Assembly (NCBI RefSeq): GCF_001905725.1
Contig: NZ_LIWB01000030.1
Span: forward strand, 1-54,421
Length of the DNA: 54,421 bases
Source of the DNA: Streptomyces sp. CB02400
Lineage (GTDB): Bacteria > Actinomycetota > Actinomycetes > Streptomycetales > Streptomycetaceae
Direction: 5' to 3'
Position 1 is the first letter of the stretch; every line of letters begins with the position of its first letter. Shown piece by piece: positions 1-8,266 of this stretch. The notes beneath the pieces were generated by a model that was given only the letters and a program-made list of their open reading frames with translations, was not told the DNA's origin and searched no databases. Made by a program: the position numbers and the translations under genes.

Positions 1-2
1 AC

Positions 3-989
3 GGGAGAAAACGACCTCTAAGTGCAGCCGTCCACGAGTACGCGCCGGGAGCCGAGATCGTGGCGGGGGGCCGCCTGTGGGCGTCCGCGGGCGTCTACCG
101 CCTGCCCGACCGTGAACTGGTCAGTCGTCACTACACCGTGTGCGACGCCTGTGGCCGTTACGGTGAGGCCACCGAGCCCGTCGATCCCATCTGTACCGCC
201 TGCGGCACGCTGTCCACCTCCGCGCCGCGCCGTTACGTCGAGCCGGTCTACGGGTTCGTCGCCGCGCGCGGACCCCAGCGCAGCCCGGGACAGACACCGC
301 CGCGCCGCTCCTGGTACGGCGACGTCCACATGTCCACCGACACCGCGGACGTCCACGAGGGAACCGCTGTCTTCGAGTTCGGACACACCACGGCCTGGTC
401 GGCGGGTGCCCGGGGCGAGATGGTCGTCGTCTCGGAAGGGCCGGGCGGCGCCGGGTACGAGATCTGCGACTGGTGCGGCTGGGGCCGCCTGCACGCGCGA
501 GCGGCGTCCCGGGGCGCGGCACACCCTCATCTGCTGAAGGACGCGCAGTGCACCGGCCCGCTCCGGGTCGTCTCCCTCGCGCACCGATACCAGACGGACT
601 TCCTCTAGATCCACCTCGACCCGCTCACCGCCCTCAGCGCGACGCAGGAAACCCTGCGTTCCGGCCTCTACGCACTGCTGGAAGGCGCGGCCACCCACCT
701 GGAGATCAGCCGGGACGACATCGACGGCACGGTCCACACCGGAACCGACGGCATGCCGTCGCTGCTCTTCGATACCACGCCAGGCGGCGCGGGTAACACG
801 ATCCGTATCGGCGAGCATCTCGAAGCCGTCGTAGAAGCGGCGGTCGACCGGGTGGACGGCTGTGAATGCGGCCCCGAGAGCAGTTGCTACGCATGCCTGC
901 GGACCTTCCGCAACGAGCGCTTCCACGAACTGCTGAGCCGCCGCGAAGCCATGGTGCTCCTAGGCGCCCTGTCAAGAGTTAGCAACTGA
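3..989 (+). pseudogene. C-terminal part of a DEAD/DEAH-type helicase with DUF1998 domain, interrupted by an in-frame TAG
   Basis: The frame is open from the left edge (base 3), so the gene starts outside the window. It begins with a segment like the DUF1998 start (AVHEYAPGAEIVAGGRLW), then shows zinc-type cysteine pairs (CDACG, CTACG, CDWCG) and ends with the hallmark DUF1998 tail CECGPESSCYACLRTFRNER followed by FHELLSR. TAG at 606-608 splits it: residues before it (RYQTDFL) and after it (IHLDPL) together match the family pattern around TDxLEI, so a Glu codon GAG probably became TAG. The frame is the same on both sides. DUF1998 forms the cysteine-rich C-terminal zinc site of superfamily 2 helicases such as MrfA, and also occurs in DrmB of DISARM. 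The helicase core is not visible. The domain call is firm; functional loss is inferred and a sequencing error is possible. Confidence 0.8.
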
Positions 990-1062
990 CCGCATGAAGG
1001 TGAAATATGAAATAGGGGACAGCTTGTGAAGTGAGTTTATAGATCACATACTGGTGCCGAAA

Positions 1063-1119
1063 ATGATCAGTGTGACGTCGCCCCCGGTGGGCGCGGACGG
1101 TCCCCGGGGGAAGCAGTGA
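1063..1119 (+). CDS. Possible 18-residue leader peptide overlapping the next gene
   Basis: ATG at 1063 opens an 18-codon frame (MISVTSPPVGADGPRGKQ) whose TGA at 1117-1119 overlaps the GTG start at 1116 in the GTGA configuration usual for coupled genes. There is no convincing ribosome binding site, and the frame may be chance. If used, it would couple translation to the CoiA-like gene. Confidence 0.2.
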   Translation: MISVTSPPVGADGPRGKQ

Positions 1120-2639
1120 GCGGTCCGGACAGCAGACTCGTGCAGACCGCGGTGATAGGGAGCCCGAACTCGGGACGCGCGATCATTCTGCCGACGGACG
1201 CCGACGAACTGCTGCGGTGGCGCCGCGGTCACCGTGCCTGCACATACTGGTGCGGAACTCAGCTCGGTGGCTGTGGCAACGAGCTTTCCGACCGCCTGTA
1301 CCGGGACAAGGTCTGTCACTTCGCGCACCGGCCGCACACCTCCTGCCACCGCACGGCCACGGGCGCCAACAGCGCCGACCACCTCTTCATCAAGGACGAC
1401 CTCGCCGCCTGGACCAGCGGACTCGGGATCAAAGGACGTGCCACCTCACGCGATCTCGGGTCCGGACCCGGCGACGCCGTCGACTTCCGTGCCGGGAACG
1501 GCGGGCAGCAGCACGTACGCTTCCAGTTCAGCGAGCTCTCTCATGCCGAGTGGACCAGCACGCGTGATCGGCTGACGCGTGAGGCGGCCACCCTCGACTG
1601 GGTCTTCGGGCCGAGCACAGTGCAACCGGAAACCATGGAAGAACTGTGCGACGAGTACGGACATCTGCTTCGTTTCCGCTTCGAGACGCACGGCGCGGCC
1701 CGGCACATCCGTCTCCGGGCGGAGGACCCCCGGAACAGCACCGAATGGGTGCCACTCCGGGCCTGCGTCATGACTCCCGAAGGGCTGCGCGTGCCAGGAG
1801 CCGAGCTGCGACGCCGCACCTCCGGCTCGCGACCTCTCGATGCGGCAGGCACCGCGGCGGCGCCGAGGTCGCGTGACGACCAGGTCCGTGCGCTGAGGGA
1901 AGCGTTGACCAGCGCCGCACGCTTCCGGACCCGGCCCACCTGGGAGGCGCTGTGCCGCACGGCTGGTAGTGACCTGCTGAGGGTCTCTCCGCAGGACCGG
2001 GTCGGCCTGCTCATCGCCGTGGAACAGGCCGGTGAAGAGGGCACACCGCTACTGTCGGCCCTTCTGAGAACCGGCGCGGGCGAACCGCCGCCCTACATCA
2101 GGGAAGCCGTCGCCGCTGTCGGGGGCGGGACACCGGCCACGGCACAGGTGTTGAAGCGCTGGTGTCAGCGGGAGGCCGACCGGGCGTTCGCCGTGTACGG
2201 AATGCCGTCCCGCACCGCTCCGGCGCGTCTGGCGCTCACCGCCGACGGACGGATCGCCACGCAGAGAGCCGAGCCGGCGACGCGGCGAACCATCGTCCAT
2301 GTCGAGGCCCGCGCCTCGGTATTGGAGGTCACACCACTTTCTGAGGCTCTGCGCGGTGCACGAGAGAGGCGGGACAGAAGGCTCGTGGTGGGTCTTCTCG
2401 AACAGGCGGAGGACTCGATAGTCACCCTGCCGAAACCCGAACGCACCAAGCTGCTGCAGGAGATGAGGACGGCACGCGACTGGCTGAACAGCGGGGTGAC
2501 GAAACGCAAGCGGAAGCGCCAGGCGCTGGTGAATCCGGGGAAGAAGGCGCCGGCGAAGAAGAAGGGCGGCACACTGAGGGACGCCCGTCCGCTGCCGGGC
2601 CTCGGGGAGAAGCCCAAGAAGAGGAAGCCGTCACAGTGA
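1116..2639 (+). CDS. CoiA-like protein: zinc finger plus putative restriction-fold nuclease domain
   Basis: A 507-residue protein. Near residues 40-75 it has a Cys/His cluster (C-x3-C, GGCGNEL, VCHFAHRP) resembling the N-terminal zinc-binding region of CoiA competence proteins, where the motif ends in HFAH. It is followed by ADHLFIKDDLAAW and then VRFQFSEL, which sit where CoiA has its H..K..L helix and the IEIQ-x-S strand of a PD-(D/E)xK-type nuclease fold. The middle is helical and unrecognised. The last 45 residues are very rich in Lys/Arg (KRKRKR, KKAPAKKKGG), suggesting nucleic-acid contact. GTG at 1116 has a purine stretch just upstream but with short spacing. It lies 126 bases downstream of the DUF1998 helicase fragment on the same strand. 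Streptomyces is not known for competence, so a role in DNA processing or defence is inferred, not shown. Confidence 0.55.
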   Translation: MSGPDSRLVQTAVIGSPNSGRAIILPTDADELLRWRRGHRACTYWCGTQLGGCGNELSDRLYRDKVCHFAHRPHTSCHRTATGANSADHLFIKDDLAAWTSGLGIKGRATSRDLGSGPGDAVDFRAGNGGQQHVRFQFSELSHAEWTSTRDRLTREAATLDWVFGPSTVQPETMEELCDEYGHLLRFRFETHGAARHIRLRAEDPRNSTEWVPLRACVMTPEGLRVPGAELRRRTSGSRPLDAAGTAAAPRSRDDQVRALREALTSAARFRTRPTWEALCRTAGSDLLRVSPQDRVGLLIAVEQAGEEGTPLLSALLRTGAGEPPPYIREAVAAVGGGTPATAQVLKRWCQREADRAFAVYGMPSRTAPARLALTADGRIATQRAEPATRRTIVHVEARASVLEVTPLSEALRGARERRDRRLVVGLLEQAEDSIVTLPKPERTKLLQEMRTARDWLNSGVTKRKRKRQALVNPGKKAPAKKKGGTLRDARPLPGLGEKPKKRKPSQ

Positions 2640-2854
2640 ACCCACGCTCCGTCCGGCATCCGCGGGAGGCTGCGGCGCACCCGCCGGAGCGTCAGAGGAC
2701 TTCGGGCGACGCGGGCCCTCGGAATCCCGGAGACGATACTTTCTGATGGCGCATCAGTGGATGGGCGGCCACTTCGATGTCGCGGTGTGCGGGGCGTGCG
2801 TGGAGTTCGCCCGTTGCCGATGCCTTCCGAGGGCTGCCCTGCCGGGTAGGTGGT

Positions 2855-3157
2855 TCACGTCGAGGCAGCGTCGCCCGCCTTCGTCAGGGTGCAGACGCCG
2901 TCCGCGCAACTGCGTTCCAGACGGCCGCGGGAGATGGTCTGCGCCAGGCCGATCACCCAGCAGGCCGGGCAGCCGCGGAGGGCGACCAGGCCCAGGGGAG
3001 CGGCCAGCAGGACGGCGGGGCCGGCGAAGGGCACCAGGGCGATCGAGCCGATGATCAGACCGAAGCCCAGAACACCGCGCAGCAGGTGCCGGGGGACGGA
3101 GGAGCCGGCGAAGTCCGCCTCCGCACGGACGGGCCTGCCGGTTTCGGCTGTCTTCAC
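2855..3157 (-). CDS. DUF2892-type small inner-membrane protein
   Basis: A 100-residue protein. Residues about 25-70 form two hydrophobic segments (LLRGVLGFGLIIGSIALVPF and LLAAPLGLVALRG) followed by RGCPACWVIGL, the CPxC-type turn typical of the DUF2892/YgaP-like transmembrane family. The tail has two further cysteines (RSCADGVC). Its ATG at 3157 overlaps the stop of the sigma-factor gene by four bases (ATGA), so the two are translationally coupled. Such proteins can act as membrane partners of redox or sulfur proteins. A regulatory link to the adjoining sigma factor is only suggested by the coupling. Confidence 0.75.
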   Translation of the reverse strand: MKTAETGRPVRAEADFAGSSVPRHLLRGVLGFGLIIGSIALVPFAGPAVLLAAPLGLVALRGCPACWVIGLAQTISRGRLERSCADGVCTLTKAGDAAST

Positions 3158-3732
3158 GGTAGTGCCTCTCCTTCGGCTGCTTCATCGGTCGCCAGGGCTT
3201 GCCGCAGGGCGGCCCGGGCCCGGTGGAGCCTCGATTTCATGGCCGCGTTGCTCAGGCCGAGCGACTGCGCGACGAGACGGCCCGGATATCCCTGGACGTC
3301 CCTCATGATCAGCACCTGCCGCTGGTCGCGGGGGAGACCGCTGACCGCGAGAGCGATCCGCTCGGCGTCCAGCCGCCGCAGCACCGAGGTCTCCGCGGAG
3401 GGCGCCGGCTCGCTGCCGGCCTCTTCGGCGACGGAGGCGGAGGCGGATGCGGAGGCGAGCAGCCGTAGGTGCCGCAGGCATTCGTTGCGCACGATGCGGA
3501 ACATCCAGGAGGCCAGGGCGCCGGATGCGCGGAGCGTGCCGATCTTCCGGTAGAGGATGATCAGCGCTTCCTGAGCCGCGTCCTCGGCGTCCTGCGGTGT
3601 GGCGCACAGCGACAGCGCGAACCTGCGCACATGGGGCTGCGACTCCACGATCACCGCGGTCAGCGAACTGATGTTGCCGTCCTGGGCGGCTTTGACGAGC
3701 CGTTCGTCGGGCCAGGGGGAGTTCCGGCTCAT
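3154..3732 (-). CDS. ECF-type RNA polymerase sigma factor
   Basis: A 192-residue protein from the ATG at 3732 (a TTG 39 bases upstream is the only longer option and has no better binding site). Region 2 is visible as DAEDAAQEALIILYRKI then ASWMFRIVRNECLRHLR, which is the core-binding and -10 recognition segment. Region 4 is LPRDQRQVLIMRDVQGYPG plus a helix-turn-helix LSNAAMKSRLHRARAALRQ. The linker holds an Ala-Ser repeat (ASASASASV) and acidic residues. No anti-sigma factor of the usual kind is encoded nearby; instead the stop codon overlaps a DUF2892 membrane protein gene. A 30-residue membrane peptide lies just upstream on the same strand. The regulon is unknown. Confidence 0.88.
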   Translation of the reverse strand: MSRNSPWPDERLVKAAQDGNISSLTAVIVESQPHVRRFALSLCATPQDAEDAAQEALIILYRKIGTLRASGALASWMFRIVRNECLRHLRLLASASASASVAEEAGSEPAPSAETSVLRRLDAERIALAVSGLPRDQRQVLIMRDVQGYPGRLVAQSLGLSNAAMKSRLHRARAALRQALATDEAAEGEALP

Positions 3733-3777
3733 GTGTCCTGCTCGTGTCCGTCGATCCGCCGTCGTGACCAACGCGGA

Positions 3778-3870
3778 TCAACCACGGCTCCGGTTCCTCC
3801 GCTTGAGCAACGTCACGCTGCACATGCAGACCAGCAGTACACCGGCCACGGCGATGATCGCGATCGTCAT
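3778..3870 (-). CDS. 30-residue single-pass membrane peptide
   Basis: The ATG at 3870 is preceded by a strong AGGAGG at 7-8 bases spacing. The product is one hydrophobic helix (MTIAIIAVAGVLLVCMCSVT) ending in a basic tail (LLKRRNRSRG), so the N-terminus is outside and the tail in the cytoplasm. It ends 45 bases before the sigma-factor ATG and is probably in the same transcript. The frame stays open to 3981, but the longer version lacks a comparable binding site. Function is unknown; a membrane-stress or sigma-control peptide is conceivable. Confidence 0.5.
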   Translation of the reverse strand: MTIAIIAVAGVLLVCMCSVTLLKRRNRSRG

Positions 3871-3988
3871 GCTTCGTTCCTCCTGGTGTCCGCCGGCCCG
3901 CTCGGCCGGTTCACGGATAAGAGGCGGTCGGGGCGGAAAAGGATTCAGCGCCGCTGCGGCCGACGTGAGGACGGACCGCACGGAGCGG

Positions 3989-5680
3989 TCAGCCCGTCTG
4001 TACGGGACCGTCGGCGAACGCGACCGCCAGGTCCGACTCGATGCGGGCCGCGCAGGCGCGCAGCGCGGGGAGGAGGGTTTCCCTGGTGTGTTCGGGCGGC
4101 TCGGGGCCGGCGTGCAGGGCGATGTTCACGGCTCCGACGGCCCGTCCGTCCCGGTCCCGGACCGGTACGGCCAGGGAGCGCAGTCCCGCCTCCAACTCCT
4201 GTTCGACCAGGGCGTGTCCCTCACGGGCGACCCGGTCCAGGGCGGCGGCGAGCGCGTCGGGCGAGGTGAGCGTGTGCGGGGTCAGGGGCCGGGGGCGTGA
4301 GGCGTCGACGCGTTCCCGCCGGTCCGCCTCGGGCAGGTCCGCGAGCAGGACCCGGCCCATCGAGGTGGCGTACGCGGGCAGTCGTGTGCCGGGCATGATC
4401 CGGGCGCTGGTGATCTGCTGGGCGGCGGCCCGGGCCACGTAGTGGACCTCGGTGCCGTCGAGGACCGCCAGTGAGGCCGACTCCCGTACGCGTACGGCCA
4501 GTTCGGTCAGATGGGGCTGGGCGATGTCGGCGAGGGTGAGGGTGGACAGCCGTGCGTAACCGAGCTCCAGGACGCGCGGGGACGGCAGGAAGCGACGGCC
4601 GAGCTGATCCACGTAACCCAGTTGACGGAGTGTCAGCAGGTTGCGGCGGGTGCTGGGGTACGAGAGTCCGGCGGCCTCGGCGGCCTCGGCGAGGGTGAGG
4701 CCGCCGCGCTGCCGGCCGAGCGCGGTCAGGACGGCGAGGCCCCTGGCCAGTGCCTGGAGGAAGGACGGCCCCAGTTCCGGCTTGGCGTCGGCGTAGGCGG
4801 GGGCGGCGGGTGGCACAGCGGTCGTCTTCGAGGTGTCGTACAGCTCGCCCGCTATGCGCAGGGCCTCCTCCGTCATCGTGGCCAGCGCGTGCTCGCGCAG
4901 TTCGTCGCCGCTGTGGCGGCTGGTGTGCGCCAGCACGCTGATCGCGCAGACGGGCCGGCCGTCGGGGTCGCGTACCGGGACCGCCAGTGCGACCAGGCCC
5001 GGGGCGACCAACTGGTCGTCCAGCGCCCAGCCGTCCGCGTCGGCCGCCGCGGTCCAGGCGGCGAAGTCGGCCTCCGTCCGCTCGGGGGCGGGAGCGGCGA
5101 GGCGCGCGGGAACGGCCGGGAAGGTCTCGTCCAGGGGGTCGGCGGCGCGGCGGGCCCGCCACGCCTCGTACGTGTCGGGCCCCCATCCGGTGGCGAGTAC
5201 GGCACCGGCCGCGCAGCGCTCGGCGGGCAGCAAGTCGCCGACGCGGAAACCCAGGGGGATCACCCGGCCGGGCGGGACGGCCTTGCCGACGATGCGTGCG
5301 TCGCAGTCGTCGAGGACGATCGCCGAGACCGACTCGTCGAGGGCGCGGGCCAGCCGGTCGAGGCTCGGCCGCAGCGCGCGGGACATGCCGCTCGCGTGCA
5401 GGTAGGCGTTGCCGAACTCCATCAGGCGCGGGGCGGGCACGAGGTCGCGTCCCACGGTGCGCAGATGGTCGAGGTGGGTCAGGGTCGCGGCTATCCGGTC
5501 GACGGTCGAACGCGCCAGGCCGGTCGCGCGCGTGAGGTCGCCCGGGCGCACGGAGTGGGGGGCGTCCGCCACGATCCGCAGCACGGCCAGCCCGCGCTCC
5601 AGCGGCCCGGCGGCTTCCGCGGGGGAGTCGGCCGGCGCGGACGCCGCCGGCGCCGCCACCCTCGAAACGCCCGGCGCCAT
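3989..5680 (-). CDS. Tandem (double) IclR-family transcriptional regulator
   Basis: A 563-residue protein made of two complete IclR units, about twice the usual 250-residue length. Unit 1 has a winged helix (VRPGDLTRATGLARSTVDRI) and an effector-binding domain. Unit 2 repeats this from about residue 290 (LTLAEAAEAAGLSYPSTRRN) with its own effector domain, ending in IESDLAVAFADG. IclR proteins bind promoter DNA as dimers or tetramers and respond to small, often aromatic, ligands. The ATG at 5680 has AGGAGG upstream. The gene is divergent from the aquaporin-like and aldehyde dehydrogenase genes, which are its likely targets. TGAAAGTAAGTTCA in the shared intergenic region is a candidate operator. 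Confidence 0.9.
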   Translation of the reverse strand: MAPGVSRVAAPAASAPADSPAEAAGPLERGLAVLRIVADAPHSVRPGDLTRATGLARSTVDRIAATLTHLDHLRTVGRDLVPAPRLMEFGNAYLHASGMSRALRPSLDRLARALDESVSAIVLDDCDARIVGKAVPPGRVIPLGFRVGDLLPAERCAAGAVLATGWGPDTYEAWRARRAADPLDETFPAVPARLAAPAPERTEADFAAWTAAADADGWALDDQLVAPGLVALAVPVRDPDGRPVCAISVLAHTSRHSGDELREHALATMTEEALRIAGELYDTSKTTAVPPAAPAYADAKPELGPSFLQALARGLAVLTALGRQRGGLTLAEAAEAAGLSYPSTRRNLLTLRQLGYVDQLGRRFLPSPRVLELGYARLSTLTLADIAQPHLTELAVRVRESASLAVLDGTEVHYVARAAAQQITSARIMPGTRLPAYATSMGRVLLADLPEADRRERVDASRPRPLTPHTLTSPDALAAALDRVAREGHALVEQELEAGLRSLAVPVRDRDGRAVGAVNIALHAGPEPPEHTRETLLPALRACAARIESDLAVAFADGPVQTG

Positions 5681-5798
5681 GGCACTTCCTCCTGTATGTC
5701 GGCTTCCCGGCGCATGCGGCCGTACCCGTCTCCAGGAGAACGCTACCGGCCATTGACAGCCGTCTCGGCGATCACACACACTCAGCGCACTCGGTCAA

Positions 5799-5812
5799 TG
5801 AAAGTAAGTTCA
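5799..5812. promoter_or_regulatory. Candidate operator for the double IclR regulator
   Basis: TGAAAGTAAGTTCA has the inverted arms TGAA and TTCA around six bases and is the only AT-rich spot in the 209-base gap between the divergent regulator and channel genes. Assignment to IclR is by position only. Confidence 0.3.
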
Positions 5813-5889
5813 CTCAGCGAAAAAACAGTGGCCCGGTGTGCTGCGGGACGCATCCCGCCGGGCCGCCCCTTCCCCTGATGAGGACTCCC

Positions 5890-6636
5890 ATGAGCACTTC
5901 CGCCCGGAGCCGCGCGGATCTCGTCCGGCACAGCGCGTACGAGTTCGCGCTGACCACGGTGCTTCTCTTCGCCGTGGTGAGCCTGATCCGCTGGCTGGCC
6001 CACCCCGCCTCGCCGCTGGCGATCGGCGACCCGGGGACCCTGTTCGCCGTCGCGGGAGTCGCGGTCGCCGCGCTCATCGCGGGCCTGATGTACTCGCCGC
6101 CCGGCCGCAGATCCGGGGGCCACATGCACCCCGGCGTCACCGTCTTCCTGTGGTCGAGCGGTCTCTTCCCGTCCCGCGCCGTCCTCCCGTACGTCACCGC
6201 GCAGCTCGCCGGGTCCGCGGCCGGCACCGCGCTGGCCGGGCTGGTGTGGGGCGGGGCCGTGCGCCAGGTCGGGCACGGGGCCGTGCACCCCGCACCCGGG
6301 ACGGGTACGGTCGAACTGTTCCTCGTCGAGGGCGCCGCGCTCGCCGCGGTGTTCACCGCGGTGGCGCTGGTGATGACCAGGCCCGCCCTGGGGGCGCTGA
6401 TCCCGGCGGCCATCGGTGTCGGCGTGGGCGTGGTCGTCGCGACCCTGGGCACCGTGACCGGCGCGAGCATCAACCCGGCGCGTGCCTTCGGCCCGGCCCT
6501 GCTCTCCGGTACGTACGAACACTTCTGGAACTACATGATCGCGCCGGTGGTCGCCCCGGCCCTCGTCGGCCTCGCCCACCGCGCCCTGCGCACCCGCCGG
6601 GCCGCCGCCCCCGCCCCCACGCCCGCCGAGGCCTGA
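5890..6636 (+). CDS. MIP/aquaporin-family channel with atypical first NPA box
   Basis: A 248-residue membrane protein with six predicted helices in two repeats, the normal size of the major intrinsic protein family. The second half carries a canonical box GASINPARAFGP, including the selectivity Arg. The first half has GGHMHPGVTVF where the family has GGHxNPAVT, so the first NPA is replaced by HPG. The ATG at 5890 has GAGGA six bases upstream; an in-frame ATG twelve bases earlier is less well placed. The gene runs 29 bases ahead of an aldehyde dehydrogenase in the same operon. It may therefore pass a small uncharged compound linked to that enzyme rather than water, but the substrate is unknown. 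Confidence 0.8.
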   Translation: MSTSARSRADLVRHSAYEFALTTVLLFAVVSLIRWLAHPASPLAIGDPGTLFAVAGVAVAALIAGLMYSPPGRRSGGHMHPGVTVFLWSSGLFPSRAVLPYVTAQLAGSAAGTALAGLVWGGAVRQVGHGAVHPAPGTGTVELFLVEGAALAAVFTAVALVMTRPALGALIPAAIGVGVGVVVATLGTVTGASINPARAFGPALLSGTYEHFWNYMIAPVVAPALVGLAHRALRTRRAAAPAPTPAEA

Positions 6637-6665
6637 GCCCTCACATCCACTGTCAGGAGCACCCC

Positions 6666-8135
6666 GTGTCCATCTCCCGAGGACTGATCATCAACGGCCA
6701 GGAGGTCCCCGCCTCCTCCGGCCGCACCGCGACCGACACCAACCCCTGGACCGGCGCCGTCTGCGCGGAGGTCGCCGCGGGCACCCCGGACGACGTACGC
6801 CGTGCCGTGGACGCCGCCGACGCCGCGTTCGAGGCGTGGGCCGCGACCAAGCCGGCCGAACGCCGCCGGATCCTCCTGCGCGCCGCGCAGCTGATGGCCG
6901 AGCGCGCCGAGGAGGTCGTACGGCTGATGGCCACGGAGGTCGGCGGCGCCGCCCCCTGGGCGGGCTTCAACGCCCACCTGGCCGCCGACATCCTGCTGGA
7001 GGCGGCGGCCGAGGTCAGCCGCCCGACCGGCGAGATCCTCGCCACCGACGCCGACGGCGTCCACTCCACGCAGGTGCGGGTGCCCAAGGGGGTGATCGCC
7101 GCGATCTCGCCGTGGAACGCGCCGGTCATCCTCGGTGTCCGCGCGGTGGCGTTGCCGATCGCGATGGGCAACACCGTGGTGATGAAGCCCAGCGAGGACG
7201 CGCCGATCGCCTGCGGCCTGCTGATCTCCGACGTCCTGCACGAGGCGGGGCTGCCGGCGGGCGTGCTCAACGTCGTCACCAACGACCGCGCCGACGCCGC
7301 CGAGGTGGTCTCCGCGCTGATCGCCGACCCCCGGGTGCGGATGGTCAACTTCACCGGCTCCACGGAGGTCGGCCGCACCATCGGCGTCCAGGCCGCCCGG
7401 CACCTCAAGCCCGCCGTCCTCGAACTCGGCGGCAAGAACCCCCTGCTGGTACTGGAGGACGCGGACGTCGACTACGCGGTGGACGCCGCGGTCTTCGGTT
7501 CCTTCATGAACGCGGGCCAGATCTGCATGTGCGTGGACCGGGTCATCGTCCACCGTTCGGTCGCCGACGAGTTCACCGCCAAGTTCGCCGCCCGCGTCCG
7601 GGCACTGCCCTGCGGCGACCCGAGCGACCCGGGCACGGCGGTCGGCCCGGTCGTGAACGAGGCCGCCGCCCGCCGGGTCGCGTCACTCGTCGCGGACGCG
7701 GTCTCCCGGGGCGCCGAACTGGCCGCGGGCACCGGCGAGATCGAGGAACCGGGCACACTGATCCGTCCGGTCGTCCTCACCGGGGTCACCAAGGACATGA
7801 AGATCTACTACGACGAGATCTTCGGCCCGGCGACCGTCGTCCACGCCGTCGACAGCACCGACGAGGCCGTCGCGCTCGCCAACGACACCCCGTACGGGCT
7901 CACCGCGGGCGTCATCACCGAGGACCTGGCCAAGGGACTGGAGGTCGCCGGCCGGCTGCGTACCGGCATCGTCCACGTCAACGACCAGTCCATCGCCGAC
8001 GAACCGCAGGCCCCCTTCGGCGGCGTGAAGAGCTCCGGCTACGGCCGCTTCGGCGGCCAGGCCGGCGCCGAGGCCTTCACCGACACCCGCTGGGTCACGG
8101 CGCAGGTCAGGGGACACGCGCACTTCCCGATCTGA
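6666..8135 (+). CDS. NAD(P)-dependent aldehyde dehydrogenase, vanillin/benzaldehyde type
   Basis: A 489-residue enzyme starting at GTG 6666 with AGGAG upstream. It has all marks of the ALDH superfamily: the cofactor loop NFTGSTEVGRTIG, the catalytic Glu in LELGGKNP, the catalytic Cys in NAGQICMCVDRV and the C-terminal EIFGP and PFGGVKSSGYGR motifs. GQICM-x-VDRV and the short N-terminus resemble vanillin, salicylaldehyde and benzaldehyde dehydrogenases, which convert aromatic aldehydes to acids. Co-transcription with a MIP channel and divergence from an IclR regulator fit an aromatic or small-aldehyde catabolic unit. The substrate is not determinable here. Confidence 0.88.
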   Translation: MSISRGLIINGQEVPASSGRTATDTNPWTGAVCAEVAAGTPDDVRRAVDAADAAFEAWAATKPAERRRILLRAAQLMAERAEEVVRLMATEVGGAAPWAGFNAHLAADILLEAAAEVSRPTGEILATDADGVHSTQVRVPKGVIAAISPWNAPVILGVRAVALPIAMGNTVVMKPSEDAPIACGLLISDVLHEAGLPAGVLNVVTNDRADAAEVVSALIADPRVRMVNFTGSTEVGRTIGVQAARHLKPAVLELGGKNPLLVLEDADVDYAVDAAVFGSFMNAGQICMCVDRVIVHRSVADEFTAKFAARVRALPCGDPSDPGTAVGPVVNEAAARRVASLVADAVSRGAELAAGTGEIEEPGTLIRPVVLTGVTKDMKIYYDEIFGPATVVHAVDSTDEAVALANDTPYGLTAGVITEDLAKGLEVAGRLRTGIVHVNDQSIADEPQAPFGGVKSSGYGRFGGQAGAEAFTDTRWVTAQVRGHAHFPI

Positions 8136-8142
8136 CGGACGG

Positions 8143-8185
8143 GCGCCCGGCCGGCCGGACGGCGGACCACCGGCCGGCCGGGCGC
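8143..8185 (+). terminator. Strong hairpin terminator after the aldehyde dehydrogenase gene
   Basis: Perfect 16-base arms (GCGCCCGGCCGGCCGG and its complement) enclose an 11-base loop, starting 7 bases after the stop codon. There is no U-tract, as is usual in Streptomyces. Confidence 0.7.
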
Positions 8186-8266
8186 GTACGTCGTGACGTG
8201 GTGGGGGAGGGTCCGGGCGCCCGAATTCGGTCGAGATCCCGGCCGGTCGCCGCCTACTCTGACGGC

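Noticed and set aside
606..608. TAG read through as pyrrolysine or selenocysteine-like recoding
   Set aside because: Nothing in the window encodes the needed machinery, and the position matches a conserved Glu, so simple mutation or error is more likely.
2746..3054. Plus-strand frame starting AHQWMGGHFDVAVCGACVEF
   Set aside because: It has a suggestive Cys pair at first but then becomes Arg/Pro-rich antisense of the DUF2892 gene, with no binding site.
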